From NCBI GenBank assembly GCA_023433705.1, contig JAEYUC010000076.1:1-20325 (forward strand): a stretch of DNA of 20,325 bases. Direction: 5' to 3'. Shown here one piece after another: positions 14,583 to 20,325 of this stretch; the stretch's first letter is position 1, and each line of letters starts with the position of its first letter. The position numbers and the translations under genes are program-made. The stretch is from Pseudomonadota bacterium (GTDB lineage Bacteria; Pseudomonadota; Gammaproteobacteria; Steroidobacterales; Steroidobacteraceae). Below the pieces are notes generated by a model. That model saw nothing but the letters and a program-made list of their open reading frames with translations. It ran no database searches and was not told the DNA's origin.

Positions 14583-14954
14583 ATGACTGAAACCCATTCC
14601 AATACGGCCCATTCCCATACGGAAAGCGAAACCCTGACGTTCACCGACGCCGCGGCCCGCAAGGTCGGCGACCTGATCCGCGGCGAGGGCAATCCGAACC
14701 TCAAGCTGCGCGTCTTCGTGCAGGGCGGCGGATGCTCGGGCATGCAATACGGATTCGAGTTCGACGAAGCCGAGCAGGACGGCGATACCTGCGTCGAGAA
14801 TCTCGGGGTCAAGCTGCTCATCGATCCGATGAGCATCCAGTACCTGACCGGCGCCGAGATCGATTATCGCGAAGGACTCGATGGCGCGCAGTTCGTGATC
14901 CGCAATCCGAACGCGCAGACCACCTGCGGCTGCGGCTCCTCATTCTCGGCCTGA
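14583..14954 (+). CDS. erpA: Iron-sulfur cluster insertion protein ErpA
   Basis: ErpA is an A-type carrier that delivers Fe-S clusters to targets such as the IspG/IspH isoprenoid enzymes. The 123-residue protein has the three invariant cysteines, C51 in GGGCSGMQYGFEFD and C115/C117 in TTCGCGSSF, and the A-type core LTFTDAAARKVGDLI and LIDPMSIQYLTGAEIDY. It is a few residues longer than E. coli ErpA because of a His/Ser/Thr-rich N terminus (three His in residues 5-12). ATG 14583 was chosen because the region upstream in this frame is bactofilin sequence out of frame. Placement between bactofilin and ppx, close to tyrS and 16S rRNA, is reminiscent of the Pseudomonas erpA region. Confidence 0.95.
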   Translation: MTETHSNTAHSHTESETLTFTDAAARKVGDLIRGEGNPNLKLRVFVQGGGCSGMQYGFEFDEAEQDGDTCVENLGVKLLIDPMSIQYLTGAEIDYREGLDGAQFVIRNPNAQTTCGCGSSFSA

Positions 14955-14969
14955 CAACCACGCACTGAC

Positions 14970-16490
14970 GTGGCGCGACGCGCTTCGAAGTCCGTCCCGG
15001 ACGTTCTGGCTGCGGTCGATCTCGGTTCCAACAGCTTCCACATGGTGGTCGCGCGTTACACGCACGGCCAGCTCGTCATCGTCGACCGGCTGCGAGAGAT
15101 GGTGCGGCTCGGCGCGGGCATCGAGGCCGACGGTCGCCTGAACAAGGACGTCACGAAACGCGCGCTCGCGTGTCTCGAACGATTCGGGCAGCGGCTGCGC
15201 GACATGCGGCCCGACAGCGTGCGCGTCGTCGGCACCAGTGCGTTCAGGCGGGCGCGCAGGAAAGAAACCTTCATCGAGCGCGTGCGCGAGGCGCTCGGAC
15301 ATCCCATCGAGATCGTTTCGGGCATCGAAGAGGCGCGCCTCATCTACTCGGGCGTTTCGAACACGATGCCCGCCGGCCCGGGCCGGCGGCTGGTTTGCGA
15401 CATCGGCGGCGGAAGCACCGAAATCGTCATCGGTGTGGGGCTCGAGCCTCTCGAGATGGAAAGCCTGCAGATCGGCTGCGTGCGCCTCAGTGAAAAATTC
15501 TTCCCGGACGGACGGCTCTCGCGCAAGCGTATGGAACGCGCGCGAGTCGCGGCGCGGCGCGCGATCGAGTCCTACCAGGCCGCGTTCCGACGGCGCGGCT
15601 GGGACGAGGCGGTGGGCAGCTCCGGCACCGTGCGCGCGATCGGCGACCTGATCGGCGAGCTCGGTTCCGACGCGACCGACAACATCACCGCGGAGGGTCT
15701 CGAGCGCGTGATCGACGTGCTCGGAAAGCTCGATCACATCCGGGATCTGCGCCAGGACGCGCTCAAGGACGAACGAAAGCTGTCGATCGCCGGCGGCGTC
15801 GCGGTCCTCGCCGAGATATTCGAGCAGCTCGGCATCGAGTCCATGAAGGTCGCGGACGGCGCGATGCGCGAGGGAATCCTCTACGACCTGCTCGGCCGCT
15901 ACACCGACGAGGATGCACGCGAACGTACCGTGCGCGGCATGCAGGAGCGGTTCCACGTCGATCTCGCGCAGGCCGAGCGCGTGGAGGCGACCGCGGTCGC
16001 ATTCCTGGAACAGATCGAGGAAGAGTGGTCGCTCGCCGACCCGGAGATCGAGCTGCTGCTGCGCTGGGCCGCGCGCCTGCACGAAATCGGCCTCGATGTC
16101 GCGCACGGCGGCTATCACCGCCACGGCGCCTATCTACTCGCGAACGCCGACATGGCGGGTTTTCCGCGCGAGGAGCAGAAGCTGCTCTCGCTCATGGTCG
16201 GCAGTCACCGCCGCAGGCCGGCGATCGAGGAAGCCGACAATCTCAATCCACCCTGGGACAAGCGCGCGCCGGCCATGACGCTGCTGCTGCGTCTCGCGGT
16301 GCTGCTGCATCGCGGACGCACCAGCGTGGCGTTGCCGCGGATCCGGTTGACGCCGCGCAAGAACGCGCTCGAGATGCGATTTCCATCGGGATGGCTCGAC
16401 GATCATCCGCTGACCGTCGCCGACCTCAAGCTCGAGATCGAGAACCTGAAGTCGGTGGGATTCCAGCTGCGCGTGCCCGGCGCGAAGTAG
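14970..16490 (+). CDS. ppx: Exopolyphosphatase / pppGpp phosphohydrolase (Ppx/GppA family)
   Basis: The 506-residue protein has two ASKHA-type phosphatase domains: AAVDLGSNSFHMVVAR (14-29), VVGTSAFRRARR, the SGIEEARLIYSGV segment, CDIGGGSTEIVIG (144-156) and GSSGTVRAIGDLI. The C-terminal half (about 315-506) is the HD-like domain, with RLHEIGLDVAHGGYHRHGAYLL. The family splits chains of polyphosphate or converts pppGpp to ppGpp; sequence alone does not separate Ppx from GppA, and length is between the two E. coli enzymes. Translation probably begins at GTG 14970, 15 bases after the erpA stop. It ends convergent with the M23 peptidase gene. Confidence 0.9.
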   Translation: MARRASKSVPDVLAAVDLGSNSFHMVVARYTHGQLVIVDRLREMVRLGAGIEADGRLNKDVTKRALACLERFGQRLRDMRPDSVRVVGTSAFRRARRKETFIERVREALGHPIEIVSGIEEARLIYSGVSNTMPAGPGRRLVCDIGGGSTEIVIGVGLEPLEMESLQIGCVRLSEKFFPDGRLSRKRMERARVAARRAIESYQAAFRRRGWDEAVGSSGTVRAIGDLIGELGSDATDNITAEGLERVIDVLGKLDHIRDLRQDALKDERKLSIAGGVAVLAEIFEQLGIESMKVADGAMREGILYDLLGRYTDEDARERTVRGMQERFHVDLAQAERVEATAVAFLEQIEEEWSLADPEIELLLRWAARLHEIGLDVAHGGYHRHGAYLLANADMAGFPREEQKLLSLMVGSHRRRPAIEEADNLNPPWDKRAPAMTLLLRLAVLLHRGRTSVALPRIRLTPRKNALEMRFPSGWLDDHPLTVADLKLEIENLKSVGFQLRVPGAK

Positions 16491-16507
16491 CCAGGCGGGT
16501 AGTCGGA

Positions 16508-16526
16508 GCCGCGGAATATCCGCGGC
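16508..16526. terminator. Hairpin between convergent ppx and M23 peptidase genes
   Basis: A perfect 7-base-pair stem, GCCGCGG (16508-16514) and CCGCGGC (16520-16526), with loop AATAT, lies in the 54-base gap between two convergent stops. Position suggests a shared bidirectional terminator or a 3'-end stabiliser. There is no U-tract on either side, so intrinsic termination is not certain. Confidence 0.5.
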
Positions 16527-16544
16527 GCGCGTCGATCGCCTTGC

Positions 16545-17864
16545 TTATCTCGCGACCAGCGCCGGCCCTGCGGGCAGGTCGAGCACGTTCACGAGACCCG
16601 CGGTGGTCACCAGGAAGTTGTCGCGCTCCGATTCGGCGATCGGCGCCGCGTCCGGTAGCGGCACGGTCTGCGGATTCTTGTGCGTTCCGCGCACGCGATA
16701 TTCGTAATGCAGGTGCGGGCCGGTGGCGAGGCCCGTCTGGCCGACGTATCCGATGACCTTGCCGAGCTCCACGCGTTGTCCGCGGTGCAGGCCCTTCGCG
16801 AAGCGCGAGAGGTGTCCGTACACGGTCACCACGTTGGATCCGTGCTCGAGCTCGATCACGTTGCCGTAACCGCCTTTCTGCCCGACGAAACGCACCTTGC
16901 CGTCGCCGGCGGCGCGCACCGGCGTGCCGGTGGCCGCGGCGTAGTCGACGCCCTTGTGCGCGCGGATGCGATTCAGGACCGGATGTTTGCGCGAGAGATT
17001 GAAGCGCGAGCTGATGCGGGAGAACTGCACCGGGGCGCGCATGAACGCCTTGCGCAGGCTCTTGCCGTCCGGCGTGTAGTACTCGGCGCGTCCCGCGGAA
17101 TCGACGAAGCGCACCGCGCGGTATTCGCGCCCGTTGTTCACGAACTTCGCGGCGAGGACGTTGCCGGTGCGCAGCAGCTCGCCGTCCTGGTAGAGCTCCT
17201 CGTACATCACCGTGAAGCGATCGCCCTGCTGGATGTCGAGAGCGAAGTCGATGTCGTACTGGAAGATCTCCGCGACTTCGAACGCGATGCGATCGGATAG
17301 TTTGGCCTGCGCGGTCGCATTGAACAGCGAGCTCGAGATGGTCCCGCTCGCGGTGCGCGTGCGGACTTCGAGCGGATTTTCGAGCACGTTGGTGCTGAAA
17401 CCGTCCGCATCGCGAATGACCTTCAGCGTCTCGCTGTCCGAGAGCTTGCGCTCGAGGCCGACGAGTTCGCCGTCGCGATGCATGAATCGCAGCATCTCGC
17501 CGGGCTTGAGTCGGTCAACCTGGCTGCGCAGCTCGGGCAGGCTCCGCAGCGAGGCGAGGTCGGCAAGATTGAGCTCGAGGCGACGGAACAGCTGATCCAT
17601 CGTGTCGTTGCGTCTCACGACGACGTCGATGGTCGAGAAAGCGATGTTCGCTTCCTGCGTGCCGTGTGCGGCGGGCTCGATGGTGGTCTGGGTCTCGGTG
17701 GGTTCCGGCGACGCAGAGGCTTCCGTCTGCGCCGTGACCGGCAATTCCTGATCATCGCGCGGGATGAACGCGAGCAGGCCCATGAAGGCAAACAACCCGA
17801 CCTGCAGGATGACCGCTGTACGGGTCGACAGTCTCGGGATGGCGGACTTGATTGAAATAGGCAC
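16545..17864 (-). CDS. Membrane-anchored M23 family peptidoglycan endopeptidase (MepM-like)
   Basis: The 439-residue protein has an N-terminal signal anchor (about 16-34), a low-complexity Thr/Glu/Pro linker (about 42-70), a LysM-like/OapA-like middle domain (about 78-280) and a C-terminal LytM/M23 zinc peptidase domain (about 290-400). The metal and catalytic residues are intact: H303 and D307 in HKGVDYAA, H351 in VYGHLS, and H384/H386 in GPHLHYEY. It should cleave peptide cross-links in peptidoglycan in the periplasm, as MepM does. The apparent start is GTG 17864 with no clear ribosome binding site, so the exact N terminus is less certain. It is divergent from tyrS, in the order I recall from Pseudomonas. 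Confidence 0.92.
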   Translation of the reverse strand: MPISIKSAIPRLSTRTAVILQVGLFAFMGLLAFIPRDDQELPVTAQTEASASPEPTETQTTIEPAAHGTQEANIAFSTIDVVVRRNDTMDQLFRRLELNLADLASLRSLPELRSQVDRLKPGEMLRFMHRDGELVGLERKLSDSETLKVIRDADGFSTNVLENPLEVRTRTASGTISSSLFNATAQAKLSDRIAFEVAEIFQYDIDFALDIQQGDRFTVMYEELYQDGELLRTGNVLAAKFVNNGREYRAVRFVDSAGRAEYYTPDGKSLRKAFMRAPVQFSRISSRFNLSRKHPVLNRIRAHKGVDYAAATGTPVRAAGDGKVRFVGQKGGYGNVIELEHGSNVVTVYGHLSRFAKGLHRGQRVELGKVIGYVGQTGLATGPHLHYEYRVRGTHKNPQTVPLPDAAPIAESERDNFLVTTAGLVNVLDLPAGPALVAR

Positions 17865-17982
17865 GATCTATAAAACGTAACCCACGGATAGATATAGGGT
17901 CAATTGCCGAATCCGGCAGATGTGATCACCGTAACGACTCTCCCAAGCTGCCCTCCGAACACCCTTAGATACAAACCGAAGA

Positions 17983-19203
17983 ATGAACGCTGAATTACAG
18001 AACCAGATCGCGGAGCTACTGCGCGGAACGCAGGAGGTCCTGGTCGAGAGCGAGCTCGTTAAAAAAATTACACGCGGCACGCCGCTGCGCATCAAGGCGG
18101 GCTTCGATCCCACGGCCCCGGACCTGCATCTCGGGCACACCGTGCTCATCAACAAGATGCGGCAATTCCAGAATTTCGGTCACGAGGTCACGTTCCTGAT
18201 CGGCGATTTCACCGGGATGATCGGCGACCCCACGGGGCGCAACGCGACGCGGCCGCCGTTGACGCGTGAACAGGTCGAAGCGAACGCGAAGACCTACCAG
18301 GAACAGATCTTCAAGATCCTCGATCCCGAAAAGACGCGCGTCGACTTCAATTCACGCTGGTTCGGTCCGATGACCGCGGCGGGATTGATCGAGATCGCGG
18401 GGCGCCACACGGTCGCGCGCATGCTCGAGCGCGACGACTTCGCGAAACGCTACAAGGGCGGCCAGCCGATCGCGATCCATGAATTCCTCTATCCACTCGT
18501 GCAGGGCTACGACTCCGTGGCGCTGCGCAGCGACGTGGAACTCGGCGGAACGGACCAGAAGTTCAACCTGCTGGTGGGTCGCCAGCTGCAGGAAACCTAC
18601 GGGCAGGAGCCGCAGATCGTCATGACCATGCCGCTGCTCGAAGGACTCGACGGCGTCAACAAGATGTCGAAGTCGCTCGGGAATTACATCGGCATCAACG
18701 AGCCCGCGGACGTGCAATTCGGCAAGCTCATGTCGATCTCGGACGATCTCATGTGGCGCTATTTCGAGCTGCTTTCCTTCCGCCCGCTCGCCGACGTCGC
18801 GGCGCTGCGCAAGAGCGTGGCCGAGGGACGCAATCCGCGCGACGTGAAGTTCGAACTCGGCATCGAGATCGTGGACCGGTTCCACGGCGCGGGCGCCGGC
18901 GCGCGCTCGCGCGACGCGTTCATCGCGCGTTTCCAGCAGGGCCACGTGCCCGAGAAGATAGAGAGCGTCACCCTAACTACCGACGGCGCGCCGCAGCGCC
19001 TCGCCAACGTGCTCAAGAACGCGGGCCTGGTGGCGAGCACGTCGGACGGGAACCGCATGATCGACCAGGGGGCGGTGCGCCTCGGCAGCACCCCCGAAAA
19101 CCTCGAAAAAGTGGCCGGTCGGGATCATTCCCTGGGGGTCGGGACCCACCTTTTGCAGGTTGGAAAGCACAAATTCCGCTGGGTGACCCTGAAGGCGGGC
19201 TGA
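17983..19203 (+). CDS. tyrS: Tyrosyl-tRNA synthetase TyrS
   Basis: A class I aminoacyl-tRNA synthetase that charges tRNA-Tyr. The 406-residue protein has GFDPTAPDLHLGH with the HIGH-type motif HLGH at 49-52, LIGDFTGMIGDPTGR, the GGTDQKFN tyrosine/ATP pocket (188-195) and KMSKS at 227-231, followed by the anticodon-binding region and a C-terminal S4-like RNA-binding domain (about 340-406, with RLANVLKNAGL and IDQGAVRLG). The HLGH/KMSKS arrangement and length fit the TyrRS subfamily common in Pseudomonas and Xanthomonas. ATG 17983 is preceded by only a weak GAAGA. No T-box or other leader is seen in the 118-base divergent gap. Its LTT is the fourth CTAACTACC site. The rRNA operon begins about 130 bases downstream on the same strand. 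Confidence 0.96.
   Translation: MNAELQNQIAELLRGTQEVLVESELVKKITRGTPLRIKAGFDPTAPDLHLGHTVLINKMRQFQNFGHEVTFLIGDFTGMIGDPTGRNATRPPLTREQVEANAKTYQEQIFKILDPEKTRVDFNSRWFGPMTAAGLIEIAGRHTVARMLERDDFAKRYKGGQPIAIHEFLYPLVQGYDSVALRSDVELGGTDQKFNLLVGRQLQETYGQEPQIVMTMPLLEGLDGVNKMSKSLGNYIGINEPADVQFGKLMSISDDLMWRYFELLSFRPLADVAALRKSVAEGRNPRDVKFELGIEIVDRFHGAGAGARSRDAFIARFQQGHVPEKIESVTLTTDGAPQRLANVLKNAGLVASTSDGNRMIDQGAVRLGSTPENLEKVAGRDHSLGVGTHLLQVGKHKFRWVTLKAG
18973..18981 (+). repeat. CTAACTACC nonamer, copy 4 (tyrS)
   Basis: These bases encode Leu-Thr-Thr in the SVTLTTDGAP stretch just before the S4-like domain of TyrS, again in the CTA-ACT-ACC phase. Confidence 0.8.
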
Positions 19204-19269
19204 TTCGGGCGGAGATCCGGGCGGGGAAGCACCGGGGTGATCAAGATTCGACCATCCGGAGGGCAAGCG

Positions 19270-19286
19270 GGGGACTCTTAGTCCCC
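19270..19286 (+). terminator. Hairpin after tyrS, candidate terminator
   Basis: GGGGACT (19270-19276) and AGTCCCC (19280-19286) form a perfect 7-base-pair stem with loop CTT, 67 bases after the tyrS stop and 48 bases before the first rRNA promoter. No U-tract follows, so it may be a weak terminator, a 3'-end stabiliser or an insulator. Confidence 0.4.
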
Positions 19287-19333
19287 ATGAATCAATGGGT
19301 TAGGCGCCGTCGGACGATTCTCGTCACGACTCG

Positions 19334-19361
19334 TTGACAGGCCCGATTGCCTCCCTATAAT
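19334..19361 (+). promoter_or_regulatory. rRNA operon promoter P1
   Basis: TTGACA (19334-19339), a 16-base spacer and TATAAT (19356-19361) match both sigma-70 hexamers perfectly. The bases after the -10 box are GCGCGCCC, a GC-rich discriminator of the kind linked to stringent (ppGpp) control of rRNA promoters. The upstream DNA is not AT-rich, so no obvious UP element is present. Confidence 0.9.
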
Positions 19362-19429
19362 GCGCGCCCTCACGCACCGAAGGCCTCCGCGGTTCTCGCG
19401 GCGGCTGAACAAGTGTCTGAAAACATGGG

Positions 19430-19457
19430 TTGACGGAATGAGGCGCAAGCCTATAAT
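19430..19457 (+). promoter_or_regulatory. rRNA operon promoter P2
   Basis: TTGACG (19430-19435), a 16-base spacer and TATAAT (19452-19457) form a second promoter 96 bases after P1 with the same spacing. The discriminator TCCGCCCCC is again GC-rich. Tandem P1/P2 promoters are usual for bacterial rRNA operons. Confidence 0.88.
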
Positions 19458-19468
19458 TCCGCCCCCTT

Positions 19469-19507
19469 CTGCGGCCCACAGCGACCGCAGTGCTGTCTAA
19501 AAATTTG
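19469..19507 (+). promoter_or_regulatory. rRNA leader antitermination region (boxB/boxA-like)
   Basis: A hairpin, CTGCGG (19469-19474) with CCGCAG (19485-19490), is followed at once by TGCTGTCTAAAAATTTG (19491-19507), close to the boxA consensus TGCTCTTTAACA. The boxB-then-boxA order is that of rRNA leaders recognised by NusB/NusE antitermination complexes. Further leader hairpins follow: TGGACT/AGTCCA at 19580-19597 and AAGAT/ATCTT just before the 16S 5' end, the likely RNase III processing zone. Confidence 0.65.
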
Positions 19508-19641
19508 CAGGTAATTTGTGTGGGGACTCGCGTCGATGCGTCTTTGGAGGCATTAACCGAGTACCAAATGTCCAGAAGATGGACTGTAAAAAGTCCAGCG
19601 TATGGGCCTTGGATACTCCTTCGTTTGAAGATCGCAATCTT

Positions 19642-20325
<684 letters not shown>

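Overview
The window is GC-rich, densely coded chromosomal DNA from a gammaproteobacterium. The partial 16S rRNA gene at the right end has gammaproteobacterial signatures and looks closest to the Steroidobacter/Nevskia/Xanthomonadales side of the class; that placement is from memory, not a database search. The gene order at the right (bactofilin, erpA, an M23 peptidase, tyrS, then 16S rRNA) resembles the arrangement I recall in Pseudomonas, as does the bioA-rsmE pair at the left. This is mostly core genome. I see no insertion sequence, prophage, integrase, CRISPR array or tRNA.

Layout. 1-519: end of a membrane acyltransferase-type SGNH domain, convergent with rsmE. 516-2611 (minus): bioA-rsmE. 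2659-3198: ampD. 3219-5930 (minus): a cobalamin riboswitch followed by btuB and a PduO-type cobalamin adenosyltransferase. 6006-7217: an inositol-monophosphatase-family enzyme and a small anchored protein of unknown function. 7201-9438 (minus): pdxH, a membrane-anchored putative metzincin protease, and a BtuD-like ATPase, closely packed. 9528-11746: tyrA and a GAF-GGDEF diguanylate cyclase, coupled by a 4-base overlap. 11776-12759 (minus): a BtuC/FecCD permease. 12828-16490: rppH, a coiled-coil membrane protein, bactofilin, erpA and ppx/gppA. 16545-17864 (minus): an M23 endopeptidase. 17983-19203: tyrS. 19334-20325: an rRNA operon with two tandem near-consensus promoters, a boxB/boxA-like leader and the first part of 16S rRNA.

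How it fits together. The left half holds most of a vitamin B12 uptake and activation set: outer-membrane receptor, inner-membrane permease, ATPase and adenosyltransferase. The permease and ATPase genes lie about 4 kb apart and no periplasmic binding protein (BtuF) is seen. The riboswitch is well preserved, and its downstream leader supports a model in which the btuB ribosome binding site is sequestered. The right half is envelope, RNA-turnover and translation housekeeping.

Most unusual observation. Every Leu-Thr-Thr tripeptide I can find in the annotated proteins (four of four, in btuB, pdxH, tyrA and tyrS) is written with the same nine bases, CTAACTACC, although single Leu, Thr, LT and TT positions elsewhere in these genes use ordinary GC-rich codons. 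Two other leads are the metzincin-like protein whose gene overlaps the BtuD-like gene, and the split B12 transporter.
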